From Fusicatenibacter_A intestinipullorum (GTDB lineage: Bacteria; Bacillota; Negativicutes; Acidaminococcales; Acidaminococcaceae): DNA of 64,000 nt. Position numbers and translations under genes: made by a program. This document shows positions 17,116 to 25,617 of the stretch, piece by piece; within the stretch, counting starts at the first letter, position 1, and each line of letters opens with the position of its first letter. The DNA is taken from contig DWZP01000031.1 in assembly GCA_019117495.1 (NCBI GenBank), forward strand, positions 212,741-276,740, in the 5' to 3' direction. A model generated the notes under the pieces. The model saw only the letters and a program-made list of their open reading frames with translations. It made no database searches and had not been told where the DNA came from.

Positions 17116-19053
17116 ATGAATAAAGACAAAACACCTAAAAAGTCAATATATTATTATTATATGCTGGCACTGGCAATTTTGCTTTTGCTGAATACGGTAA
17201 TTATACCGATGTTTTTCAGCCCAAAAGTGCAGGAAATTTCGTACAGCAGCTTTTTACAGATGGTGGACGAAGGCAAGGTTTCTAAGGTTGAAATTACCAA
17301 CAATAAAATTGCCGTACTTACCAAAGACAGCGGCGATAAGGAAATTTACGTTACCGGCAGGGTGGAAGACCCGCAGCTGGTAAACAGCCTGATGGAAAAG
17401 AAAGTTGAGTTTTCGCAGATAATTCCGAAAGAGCCGAGCTTGCTTGAAAATATTTTAATGAACTGGATTTTACCTATTTTTATTTTCTTTGCGCTGGGGC
17501 AGCTGTTTATGCGCTTTATGGCAGGGCGCATGGGCGGAGGCGGGCCGCTGAACCTTGGCAAGAGCAACGCCAAAGTTTACGTGGAGGCGCAGACCGGCAT
17601 TACCTTTGCCAATGTAGCCGGGCAGGATGAAGCCAAAGAAGCCTTAATGGAGCTGGTAGATTTTTTGCATCATCCGGATAAGTACAAAGCTATTGGCGCA
17701 AATATGCCTAAGGGCGCACTTTTGGTAGGCCCTCCGGGTACCGGTAAAACCTTGCTGGCCCGTGCCGTTGCCGGCGAAGCTAAAGTGCCGTTTTTCAGCA
17801 TCAGCGGCAGCGAATTTATTGAAATGTTTGTCGGCATGGGCGCTGCCCGTGTGCGCGACTTGTTTAAACAGGCGCAGGAAAAAGCTCCGTGCATTATCTT
17901 TATCGACGAAATTGACGCCATAGGCAAAAAACGTGACAGCGGGCGCTTTGGCGGCAATGATGAACGCGAGCAGACTTTAAACCAGCTGCTTTCGGAAATG
18001 GACGGTTTTGACGGCAGCAAAGGCATAGTAATTTTGGCTGCCACCAACAGGCCTGATTCGCTTGATAAAGCACTTTTGCGCCCCGGACGTTTTGACAGGC
18101 GCATACCGGTTGAACTGCCGGATTTACAGGGACGCGAAGCAATTTTGCGCGTACATGCCAAAAATATTAAAACCGAACCCGATATTGATTATAAGGCCAT
18201 TGCGCGTGCAACAAGCGGCGCTTCCGGTGCCGAACTTGCCAATATCGTCAACGAAGCTGCGCTGCGTGCAGTGCGTATGCACCGCGACAGCGTAACGCAG
18301 AGCGATTTTGAGGAATCGGTGGAAGTTGTTATTGCCGGTTATCAGCGCAAGGGCGCGGTAATACCCAAGGAGCAAAAACGCATTGTTGCTTACCATGAAA
18401 TCGGCCATGCCCTTGTTGCGGCTCGGCAGAAAAATTCTGCGCCGGTGCATAAAATAACCATTGTTCCGCGTACCAGCGGCGCATTGGGCTACACCATGCA
18501 GGTTAGCGAGGACGACAATGTGCTGATGAGCAAGGAAGAACTGTTCAATAAAATTACCACGCTTACCGGCGGGCGCAGTGCGGAAGAAGTTATTTTTAAA
18601 AGCATTACCACAGGCGCCAGCAACGATATTGAACAGGCAACGCGCATTGCCCGCGCCATGGTTACGCGCTTCGGCATGACTGACGAATTTGACATGATGG
18701 CGACTGAAACCGTTACCAACGCATATTTGGGCGGCGATACTTCTCTTGCATGCTCGGAAACTACTTCCGGCAAGATTGACGCCAAAGTAATGGAAATTAT
18801 TAAAGATGCCCATGCCAAAGCACGCGCAATTTTGGAAAACGATATCGAAAAGCTGCATGAGCTTTCGGCATATCTTTTGGAAAAAGAAACCATTACCGGC
18901 GAAGAATTTATGTATATTTTGGAACACGGCAGACCGAAAACCAAAAACGAAACTGCCGGTGAAGTTATTGACACAACCGCAGCAGCGGCTGACGAAAATG
19001 CAGAAGCCAAAGAACCTGCTGCACAGGCAGAAGAAACGAGCACTGCGGAATAA
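17116..19053 (+). CDS. ftsH: ATP-dependent zinc metalloprotease FtsH
   Basis: A membrane-anchored AAA+ protease that degrades unassembled or misfolded membrane proteins. The 645-residue protein has an N-terminal membrane segment, a periplasmic domain, a second membrane segment (about residues 113-135), Walker A GPPGTGKT at 205-212 and the zinc site HEIGH at 427-431. The usual family sequence is HEAGH; the metal-binding residues are kept. The C-terminal tail is alanine- and glutamate-rich. The ATG at 17116 with GGAGG is preferred over a GTG 87 bases upstream, which lies before the promoter. Confidence 0.96.
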   Translation: MNKDKTPKKSIYYYYMLALAILLLLNTVIIPMFFSPKVQEISYSSFLQMVDEGKVSKVEITNNKIAVLTKDSGDKEIYVTGRVEDPQLVNSLMEKKVEFSQIIPKEPSLLENILMNWILPIFIFFALGQLFMRFMAGRMGGGGPLNLGKSNAKVYVEAQTGITFANVAGQDEAKEALMELVDFLHHPDKYKAIGANMPKGALLVGPPGTGKTLLARAVAGEAKVPFFSISGSEFIEMFVGMGAARVRDLFKQAQEKAPCIIFIDEIDAIGKKRDSGRFGGNDEREQTLNQLLSEMDGFDGSKGIVILAATNRPDSLDKALLRPGRFDRRIPVELPDLQGREAILRVHAKNIKTEPDIDYKAIARATSGASGAELANIVNEAALRAVRMHRDSVTQSDFEESVEVVIAGYQRKGAVIPKEQKRIVAYHEIGHALVAARQKNSAPVHKITIVPRTSGALGYTMQVSEDDNVLMSKEELFNKITTLTGGRSAEEVIFKSITTGASNDIEQATRIARAMVTRFGMTDEFDMMATETVTNAYLGGDTSLACSETTSGKIDAKVMEIIKDAHAKARAILENDIEKLHELSAYLLEKETITGEEFMYILEHGRPKTKNETAGEVIDTTAAAADENAEAKEPAAQAEETSTAE

Positions 19054-19081
19054 ATTATATTTATTGGATTGAGGTGAAGGT

Positions 19082-20338
19082 ATGGATCCGGCTATCGGCT
19101 GTTTGATCCTTTTGGGCGTAATGGCCCTGCTGTTTATTACAGAATTGATTCCTTTGGCGGTAACCGCTATGGGCGGCGCCATAATTTGCGGATTTTTAAA
19201 CTTTATACCCGATAACGTTGTGTTTTCAGGGCTTTCGCACCCCACGGTCACGCTGTTTGCAGGCATGTTTGTTGTGGGGGCGGCAATGTTTCATACAGGG
19301 CTTGCGCACAGCATAGGCGTATTTATCGTTAAACGCGCCGGCAAAAGCCAGAAAAATTTAATGCTGTGCATTATGATTGTGGCAGCTGTATTAAGTATGT
19401 GCCTTTCCAATACAGGCACGGCGGCATGCCTTTTGCCCGTGGTTATGGGCATCTGCGCTGCAGCTAAAATGGCTCCTTCGCGTCAGCTGCTGCCGCTTGC
19501 TTATGCTGTTTGCAGCGGCGGTATGATAAGCCTTGTCGGTACGCCGCCTAATATTATTGTCAGCGGTGCGCTGAGCAATTTCGACTACCGTCCGTTTGGC
19601 TTTTTTGAATTCGCCTGGGTTGGTGTGCCCATTACGGTGCTTACCATTCTTTATATGTATTTTGCCGGGCGCAGGCTGCTGCCGGAAGGCGGCGAAGTGC
19701 CGGAAAAATTTCTGGCTGAGCTTGACCCCATGCAGCACAATGTGCCGAAGCAGGTAATAGCAGGCTGTATTTTGCTTGGCTGCATAATTGTTATGTGTCT
19801 TGATTTGCAAAAAATAACCATTGAAATGGCTGCCGTTATCGGCGCGCTGGTATGTGTGCTTACAGGCTGCCTTACGGAAAAACAGGCTTACCATTCTATC
19901 GAATGGAGTACAATTTTTCTGTTTGCAGGTATGATGCCTGTATCTCATGCGCTGTACAACACCGGCGCAGCAGAACTTTTGGCGCGCTGGATACTGGAAG
20001 CGCTTGGTACGCCATCGCCGCTCGCAATAACTATGCTGCTGTTTGCAGTAACGGCGCTCCTTACTCAGTTTATGAGCAATTCCGCTTCAGCGGCTCTCAT
20101 TGCCCCGATAGGCATTGTAATTGCACAGAAGCTTGGCATTTCGCCCTATCCGCTTTTAATGGTAATTGCGGTGGCATCTTCCTGTGCTTATGCAACACCA
20201 ATCGGCACGCCGCCGTGTACACTTATGGTTGGTCCGGGCAATTACCGCTTTGTGGATTATATTAAAGCGGGCCTGCCGCTGATATTGTTATGTTTTGCTG
20301 CCACGGTAATTATTGTGCCGCTGGTTTGGCCTTTTTAA
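19082..20338 (+). CDS. SLC13/DASS family anion permease
   Basis: A 418-residue polytopic membrane protein with about eleven hydrophobic segments. Two SNT/SNS hairpin motifs typical of sodium-dicarboxylate and sulfate symporters are present: SNTGTAACLLPV near residue 110 and SNSASAALIAPIG near 333, with VGTPPNIIV and IGTPPCTLM matching the paired re-entrant loops. Substrate cannot be read from sequence; C4-dicarboxylates are common for the family, and sulfate is possible. It begins 28 bases after ftsH, and the CsoR-like gene follows 34 bases after it. Confidence 0.85.
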   Translation: MDPAIGCLILLGVMALLFITELIPLAVTAMGGAIICGFLNFIPDNVVFSGLSHPTVTLFAGMFVVGAAMFHTGLAHSIGVFIVKRAGKSQKNLMLCIMIVAAVLSMCLSNTGTAACLLPVVMGICAAAKMAPSRQLLPLAYAVCSGGMISLVGTPPNIIVSGALSNFDYRPFGFFEFAWVGVPITVLTILYMYFAGRRLLPEGGEVPEKFLAELDPMQHNVPKQVIAGCILLGCIIVMCLDLQKITIEMAAVIGALVCVLTGCLTEKQAYHSIEWSTIFLFAGMMPVSHALYNTGAAELLARWILEALGTPSPLAITMLLFAVTALLTQFMSNSASAALIAPIGIVIAQKLGISPYPLLMVIAVASSCAYATPIGTPPCTLMVGPGNYRFVDYIKAGLPLILLCFAATVIIVPLVWPF

Positions 20339-20372
20339 AACTGGCGTCTGACGCCCTGATGGGAGGTATTAG

Positions 20373-20648
20373 ATGAGACAATGTATGGATGCTGACAATC
20401 TGCACCGCCGCCTGAAAAAAATTATCGGCCAGGTGCAGGCTATTGACAGAATGGTTGACGAAGATGTGGCCTGCGAGGACATTCTTATGCAGATTAACGC
20501 GGCTAAATCGGCACTGCACCGCGTAGGGCAGGTTGTGCTGGAAGGGCATATTCAGCACTGCGTGCGCGACGGCATTGAACACGGCGACGCCGAAAAAACC
20601 ATTCAAAACTTTACCAAAGCAGTTGAGCGTTTTGCCAATATGGCCTGA
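20373..20648 (+). CDS. csoR: CsoR/FrmR-family metal-sensing repressor
   Basis: A 91-residue all-helical DUF156 protein. The three ligand positions of copper sensors are filled by Cys (VACEDIL), His and Cys (GHIQHC, with His four residues before Cys), the Cys-His-Cys set of CsoR. The start has GGGAGGT. A near-perfect CsoR-type inverted repeat lies 485 bases downstream in front of the P-type ATPase, which is the likely target. The gene may be cotranscribed with the SLC13 permease. The metal, probably Cu(I), is inferred from the ligand set; a persulfide or other metal sensor of the same family is possible. Confidence 0.85.
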   Translation: MRQCMDADNLHRRLKKIIGQVQAIDRMVDEDVACEDILMQINAAKSALHRVGQVVLEGHIQHCVRDGIEHGDAEKTIQNFTKAVERFANMA

Positions 20649-20677
20649 CGCATTAGTTATATAAGCAGTAACCGCTG

Positions 20678-20712
20678 AACGCAAATACATTATGTGTTTG
20701 CGTTATTTTTTT
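20678..20712 (+). terminator. Terminator after csoR
   Basis: Stem AACGCAAATACA pairing with TGTGTTTGCGTT across a TTA loop, then a T tract. It isolates the repressor gene from the ATPase gene downstream. Confidence 0.85.
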
Positions 20713-20716
20713 GCAT

Positions 20717-20745
20717 AAAAAAAGCCCCCGCTTAATGCGGAGGCC
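20717..20745 (-). terminator. Terminator of the small minus-strand membrane-protein gene
   Basis: On the minus strand, GCCTCCGC pairs with GCGGGGGC (one G-T pair) and is followed by seven T residues, 12 bases after the stop of the 58-residue gene. Confidence 0.75.
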
Positions 20746-20756
20746 ATAGAACGGAG

Positions 20757-20933
20757 TTAAAACGCATTTAAAATGTAGCTTACAATTCCCATAAAAAACA
20801 TGTAAATAACCATAAAAAACAAAACCTTAAACATAATGCGGATGGCTTTATCATAAGGGGTCATATTATCAGCTGATTTTTTGGGACGCTTTCTATAATC
20901 AAGTTTAATTAAATCGTTATCATAGTTATCCAT
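20757..20933 (-). CDS. Small single-span membrane protein, 58 residues, unknown function
   Basis: An ATG at 20933 on the minus strand has AGGGAGGA eight bases upstream and opens a frame of 58 codons that ends before its own terminator. The first 29 residues are polar (MDNYDNDLIKLDYRKRPKKS at the start); a hydrophobic helix rich in Met and Phe spans about residues 33-55. I do not recognise the family. It lies between csoR and the metal ATPase, in the opposite direction. A TATAAT-like -10 lies about 35 bases before the start. Own start signal, terminator and membrane segment make it a credible gene. Confidence 0.7.
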   Translation of the reverse strand: MDNYDNDLIKLDYRKRPKKSADNMTPYDKAIRIMFKVLFFMVIYMFFMGIVSYILNAF

Positions 20934-21088
20934 AACAGCAATCCTCCCTTTATAACAAAGATTTTTCCTTATCTTTATTATAAACCAAATTTGCCGTAAG
21001 CGCTATAAATTTTATAGCTGCAAAAGCAAAATAACAGTAATCCGGCGAAAAAAATAAGTTTGCTGCTGAGTTTTAAAGGTGTTTTTTA

Positions 21089-21117
21089 TTGACATTGTAC
21101 TTTGCCGGGAGTATATT
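21089..21117 (+). promoter_or_regulatory. Promoter of the P-type ATPase gene
   Basis: TTGACA (21089-21094), 17-base spacer, TATATT (21112-21117). The expected transcript start is near 21124, just before the operator. Confidence 0.82.
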
Positions 21118-21132
21118 ATAAATATAAATACC

Positions 21133-21150
21133 TATACCCCTATGGGTATA
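21133..21150. promoter_or_regulatory. CsoR-type operator
   Basis: A perfect inverted repeat, TATACCC-CTAT-GGGTATA, lies from about +9 of the predicted transcript. It matches the TACCC/GGGTA core known for CsoR operators of copper genes in Firmicutes and actinobacteria. Position between promoter and ribosome binding site fits repression by the nearby CsoR-like protein. Confidence 0.75.
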
Positions 21151-21165
21151 AAAGAGGCGGTAAAG

Positions 21166-23073
21166 ATGCAGTTTTTTAAAAATATATTGCAAAATGAAGA
21201 ATTGAGAATGCAGCTTGCGTGCATTGCTATTTCCGGTGCGGCACTGTTGGCAAGCATGCTTGAGATACGCCCGCTGCCGTTTGATTTGGCATGGCTTGCA
21301 GTTATTTTATGCGGTGTGCCCATTGTTTGGGGAGCCTTGAAAGGCCTTGTAACGGAGTTTGACATTAAAGCGGACGTGCTTGTTTCCATAGCGCTTATTG
21401 CTTCGCTTACTATTGGCGAGGACTTTGCTGCCGGCGAAATTGCCTTTATCATGCAGTTGGGTTCGCTTTTGGAAGAAGCAACCGTTGCCCGCGCAAGGGC
21501 AGGCATTGAAAAACTGGTGCGCCTTTCTCCGCGTACTGCGCGCAGGATTATTGACGGTAAAGAAGAAATTATCCGTGCGGAAGATGTACGGAAGGGCGAT
21601 ATTCTGCGTGTGCTGCCGGGCGAAACCATTCCTGCTGACGGTGTAATTACAATGGGCGAAACTTCGGTAAATCAGGCTGTTATGACGGGTGAACCCCTGC
21701 CGGTAGATAAAACTGCCGGAGATGAAGTGGCAAGCGGGACGGTGAACCAGTTTGGCAGTTTTGAAATGAGGGCATTAAAGGTTGGCGAAGACAGCTCCAT
21801 ACAGCGTATGATTCGTCTTGTGCAGTCTGCCGATGCAGGCAAGGCAAAAATTGTGTGCTTGGCAGACCGCTGGGCTACCTGGATTGTGGTAATGGCGCTT
21901 ACAACGGCGGTAGTAACCGGTTATATTACCGGCGAAGTAATACGCGCGGTAACGGTGCTGGTAGTGTTTTGCCCCTGTGCTTTGGTGCTGGCAACGCCGA
22001 CGGCGGTTATGGCTGCCATTGGCAACGCGGCGCGCCACGGTTTTTTAGTGCGCGAAGGCGATGCGCTTGAACGGCTGGCGCAGGTTAAACGTGTTGCGTT
22101 TGATAAAACGGGCACTTTAACTTATGGCAGGCCGCAGGTGGCAGCAGTAAAAAGTTTTAATAACGCTTTAACTGACGATGATTTATATTTATATACCGCT
22201 AGCGTAGAAAAACTTTCGGAACATCCTTTGGCGCAGGCCGTAGTTACAAGCTTTGCCAAAAATGTTTTGCCTGCTGACGCTTTTAAAATGTTTACAGGCC
22301 GCGGGGTGGAGGGCAAAGTAAACGGCCTTAAAATTACTGCCGGCAACGAAAAATTATTTGCAGCCAATGGCCTTATTATTGCCCGGGAAATTACAGCTGC
22401 TGCGCAGCAATACGCCCAATGCGGGTGCAGTATAATTTATGTTGCTGTAAACGGCGAAGCCGCCGGATTTATTGCCCTTGCCGATACCGTAAGGCCGGAA
22501 GCGGCAGATATGCTTGCCGGAGTAAAACGCGCAGGTAAAACAACCATGCTGCTGACAGGTGACCATTTTAACGCTGCCGAAAGTGTTGCTGCCATGGTTG
22601 GGGTGGACGAAATTTATGCTGATTGCCTGCCGGAAGATAAATTACACATTATTGCCGGTTACGAAGATAAGGGCGAACATATCTGCATGCTTGGCGACGG
22701 CATTAATGATGCTCCGGCGCTGAAAAAAGCCTGCACCGGCATTGCCATGGGCGGCGTAGGCAGCGATATTGCCGTTGATGCGGCGGATATAGTGCTTATT
22801 AATGATGATTTCAGGGAGTTTGGGCATTTGCTGGAATTATCCGGGCAAATGATGCAGACTATCAGAAAAAATATTATTTTTTCGCTGGGGCTTAATTTTA
22901 CGGCTATTGTGCTTGCCGTAACCGGGATTTTAAGCCCGGTGGCAGGCGCGCTGGTGCATAATGCAGGCTCTGTGGCTGTTATTATAAGTTCGGCACTGCT
23001 TTTAAAATGGCGCTGTCATAATGCCTGCTGCCGCAAACAGAATAAAAAACTTGTGCATTGTGCCGTACAATAA
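21166..23073 (+). CDS. Heavy-metal P1B-type ATPase
   Basis: A 635-residue metal-exporting ATPase. The metal-path motif CPC is at residues 269-271, the phosphorylated aspartate is D313 in DKTGT, and the actuator MTGEP and hinge GDGINDAPAL motifs are intact. There is no N-terminal HMA metal-binding domain. The final membrane helix carries HNAGSVAVIISSALLL, and the tail holds four cysteines (CHNACC and a later Cys). The last helices resemble Zn/Cd-type pumps more than classical CopA, whereas the operator suggests Cu, so the metal is uncertain. The ATG at 21166 follows GAGGCGG; earlier in-frame codons lie within the operator or promoter. Confidence 0.9.
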   Translation: MQFFKNILQNEELRMQLACIAISGAALLASMLEIRPLPFDLAWLAVILCGVPIVWGALKGLVTEFDIKADVLVSIALIASLTIGEDFAAGEIAFIMQLGSLLEEATVARARAGIEKLVRLSPRTARRIIDGKEEIIRAEDVRKGDILRVLPGETIPADGVITMGETSVNQAVMTGEPLPVDKTAGDEVASGTVNQFGSFEMRALKVGEDSSIQRMIRLVQSADAGKAKIVCLADRWATWIVVMALTTAVVTGYITGEVIRAVTVLVVFCPCALVLATPTAVMAAIGNAARHGFLVREGDALERLAQVKRVAFDKTGTLTYGRPQVAAVKSFNNALTDDDLYLYTASVEKLSEHPLAQAVVTSFAKNVLPADAFKMFTGRGVEGKVNGLKITAGNEKLFAANGLIIAREITAAAQQYAQCGCSIIYVAVNGEAAGFIALADTVRPEAADMLAGVKRAGKTTMLLTGDHFNAAESVAAMVGVDEIYADCLPEDKLHIIAGYEDKGEHICMLGDGINDAPALKKACTGIAMGGVGSDIAVDAADIVLINDDFREFGHLLELSGQMMQTIRKNIIFSLGLNFTAIVLAVTGILSPVAGALVHNAGSVAVIISSALLLKWRCHNACCRKQNKKLVHCAVQ

Positions 23074-23090
23074 ACACGTAAGGCAAAATA

Positions 23091-23120
23091 AAAACGCTGA
23101 ACATTTTTGTTCAGCGTTTT
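23091..23120. terminator. Bidirectional terminator between convergent genes
   Basis: AAAACGCTGAACA pairs with TGTTCAGCGTTTT; A and T runs on both sides let it work for the ATPase gene (+) and for the DUF523 gene (-). Confidence 0.88.
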
Positions 23121-23124
23121 GCTG

Positions 23125-23604
23125 TTATTTGTCCCGTAAAATTTTTATAAGTTCTTCTTCCGTAATGGTTTCTTCGGTATAAACTTTAATGCCGTGCTGC
23201 ATTAAAAGCTCTGCTGCCACGCCGTTGCCGCATTTTCTGCTGCCGCTGAAGGTGCCGTCGTAAATTTCGCCGCAACCGCAGGACGGGCTGCGTGCCTTTA
23301 AAATGGCGTAATTGGCGCCTTTCTTTTTGGCTATCTGCAAGGCTTTTTGCGCGCCGCTTAAAAATTCCCTGGTAACGTCAAGCCCGGTTTTATCTTTAAC
23401 GCAGGCTTTGCCGTTTAAAACATCTTCGCCGCTGCCGTTTTGTATTTCTACCGGCGGGCGGGGGATGGGCAACATTGCCAGGCATTCCGGGCAAAACGCC
23501 GTAAAATCTTCCGTGTTATAATATTTTGCCAGCCACGGGCACAAATTGTTGCCGCCGCTGTATTTTACGTTGCGCCCCAAAAGGCACGCGCTGATTAAAA
23601 TCAT
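23125..23604 (-). CDS. DUF523 family protein
   Basis: A 159-residue protein with the family signatures: N-terminal ISACLLGRNVKYSGG, the CPECLAMLPIPRPPVEI segment near residue 38, and a KARSPSCGCGEIYDGTFSG motif near residue 103. Conserved cysteines suggest metal or Fe-S binding, but no function is established. Its ATG overlaps the stop of the upstream EamA frame (ATGA), so translation may depend on ribosomes leaving that gene, which is itself frameshifted. Confidence 0.88.
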   Translation of the reverse strand: MILISACLLGRNVKYSGGNNLCPWLAKYYNTEDFTAFCPECLAMLPIPRPPVEIQNGSGEDVLNGKACVKDKTGLDVTREFLSGAQKALQIAKKKGANYAILKARSPSCGCGEIYDGTFSGSRKCGNGVAAELLMQHGIKVYTEETITEEELIKILRDK

Positions 23605-24499
23605 TTTTCAGTCCCCCTCTTAAAAATACTGCCGCTGTTTAAAATTACAATGGCGGCCAGTATAAAAAAGAATCCTGCCGCCTTGGCAGAAGTAAAAGTT
23701 TCTCCTAAAAGCAAAAGCCCGGTTAAACAGCCAACAACGGGCTCCAGCATTGCCAGTATGGAAGCATACCCGGCTTCAACGTATTTAAGCCGTAAGTATA
23801 AAGCAAATACGGTATTACCGTGCATAAAATACTGATTCCTGCCGCTGCGCCTGCCGTTTCTGGTATAAGGGCAAAGGCAGTTAACATAACATCCGGCTGG
23901 CAAAACGGCAGTAAAGGCAAAGACGCCATATAAAAAGTCCAGACGGAAATGGTTGCCGAATTATATTTTTGCAGGGCGTATTTGCTGAAAATGCTGTACA
24001 AAGCATAGCCAAAACCGGAAAGAATACCTGTAAAAAAAGCTTCCGGCGGGCACTGCCAGCTGCCGGTAATAATGCCTGACAAAAACAGGCAGCCGGTAAC
24101 GGTAGATGCTAAAGCCAGCAGTTTGCCTTTGGTAAGGCGCTCTTTAAACAGCAGCACTGAAAGCAGCATTACAAATACCGGTGCTGTATAAAGCAGCATT
24201 ACCGCTACCGACAGGCTGCTGAGGCTGAATGTTATCAGATAAAACAAATTAAACAGCACAACGCTGATAATACCGGTGCCTATAAACATCCAGATATCAC
24301 GCAGGCGTATTTTTAAAAGCTGTGGCGAGCGGATGAGTAAAAGCACAGTCATAAACACTGCCCCGATAACGGTGCGCACGGCTGTCACCTGTAAAGGTGA
24401 AAAACCGTAAAACATTAAAACATAAGAGAACCAGCCGATAAAGCCCCATAAACAGGCTGCTGCCATAATGGCAAGCACCGGGCGTGTTTTGCTGTTCAA
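23601..24499 (-). pseudogene. EamA/DMT-family transporter with a single-base frameshift
   Basis: A ten-helix drug/metabolite transporter split over two frames. The first frame runs from a TTG at 24499 through the first EamA repeat and most of the second, as far as PYLLYTYGL. The match then continues in the next frame with KYVEAGYASILAMLEP and on to the normal C terminus at 23601. Inserting one A in the run at 23784-23786 (T in the plus strand) restores one protein of about 299 residues. A sequencing error, a phase-variable or dead allele are all possible. The start follows the YitT stop by one base; the DUF523 gene overlaps the end. Confidence 0.8.
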
Positions 24500-24500
24500 A

Positions 24501-25406
24501 TTATTTTCCTTCTTCCTCGTAGTGGTTAATCAGGGCAAAAATCTTTTTCTGCTTATGTTTGCCGCTGGGGGCGGAAGTAAAGCCCCTGCCGAAAACATCG
24601 CTGGCTTCGGTGATAATCATAAAAGCGCCGGGGTCTTTTTTGCGTACAATCTGGCGGATGCGTGCCACCTGTGTAAGTTTTGCAACAACAAAAAGCACTT
24701 TGCGCTGCTGATGTGTGTAAGCGCCTTCGCCGTATAAATAGGTTACGCCGCGGCCTACTATTTTAATAATGCCGCTGGCAATTTCCTCATAATGCTCGCT
24801 GATGATGATGATATTTTTCTTGTAATCAAAACCGGAAGCAAAAGAGTTTGTTACTTTAAATACGATAAAGAAGGTCAGCATCGTGTAAAGCACGGCTTCA
24901 ATGCCGAAGGCAATGGTACCGCAGAACATAATAAAAATGTTAAAAATAAAATTGGTTGTGCCCTGGCTGATGCTGTAATATTTGTTAATAATGCCGCCGA
25001 CAATATCCATGCCGCCGGTGCCGCCGCCCACGCGGTAAACAATGCCCATGCCGATGCCGTACATAACGCCGCCGGTAATGCAGCTGAGCATTTTTTCCGG
25101 TACGTCAGGCGTATAAGCCGTTAAAAAATGCAGTGCGTCAATGGCAAGCGAAAGGAAGGTCATGCTGGCAAGCGAACCGAAAAAGTATTCTTTGTCCATA
25201 TACTTCCACGCCAGGTAAAACAGCGGTATGTTCAGCACAATGTTCATCATGCCTATGGGCAGGCCCGTAAGGTAGTAAATTAAAAAGCCCAGGCCCGTAA
25301 TGCCGCCGCTGAGCAGCATGTTGGGAATGTAAAACAGGTTAATGGCGGAGGCTGTAATAAGGCAGCCGATAACCACCATGGTATAACGGTAAATATGGTA
25401 GCTCAT
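24501..25406 (-). CDS. YitT family membrane protein (DUF161/DUF2179)
   Basis: A 301-residue protein with five or six N-terminal hydrophobic segments, including the GGTGGMDIVGGIINKYYSIS region near residue 128, then a cytoplasmic DUF2179 domain from about residue 215, with RGVTYLYGEGAYT and a C-terminal DVFGRGF motif. The family is common in Firmicutes; its role is not defined. The ATG at 25406 has AAAGGAGC. It is the first gene of a three-gene minus-strand run and is divergent from ispE. Confidence 0.88.
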   Translation of the reverse strand: MSYHIYRYTMVVIGCLITASAINLFYIPNMLLSGGITGLGFLIYYLTGLPIGMMNIVLNIPLFYLAWKYMDKEYFFGSLASMTFLSLAIDALHFLTAYTPDVPEKMLSCITGGVMYGIGMGIVYRVGGGTGGMDIVGGIINKYYSISQGTTNFIFNIFIMFCGTIAFGIEAVLYTMLTFFIVFKVTNSFASGFDYKKNIIIISEHYEEIASGIIKIVGRGVTYLYGEGAYTHQQRKVLFVVAKLTQVARIRQIVRKKDPGAFMIITEASDVFGRGFTSAPSGKHKQKKIFALINHYEEEGK

Positions 25407-25617
25407 TGATACGCTCCTTTAAAATTTGTTTAACTGTTATAATCTTATCATTTTTTGAAGAAAAAAGGAATTGGCATAGGCGAATTTACCCAAAAAGCAT
25501 AAAAAATTTAAAAGAGATTTAAAAATTTTTATAACTTTTTAAACTGTTATAAAGCCAAGATGTTTAAAATATGTTAAAATATATTGTATACAGAATTTTG
25601 AGTTGACAGGGATGTTT

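Noticed and set aside
21079..21165. Longer start of the metal ATPase at 21079 or 21142
   Set aside because: These codons lie inside the promoter or operator, upstream of the GAGGCGG ribosome site.
23781..23791. Programmed ribosomal frameshift in the EamA gene
   Set aside because: There is no slippery heptamer, only three A residues, and no clear stimulatory structure.
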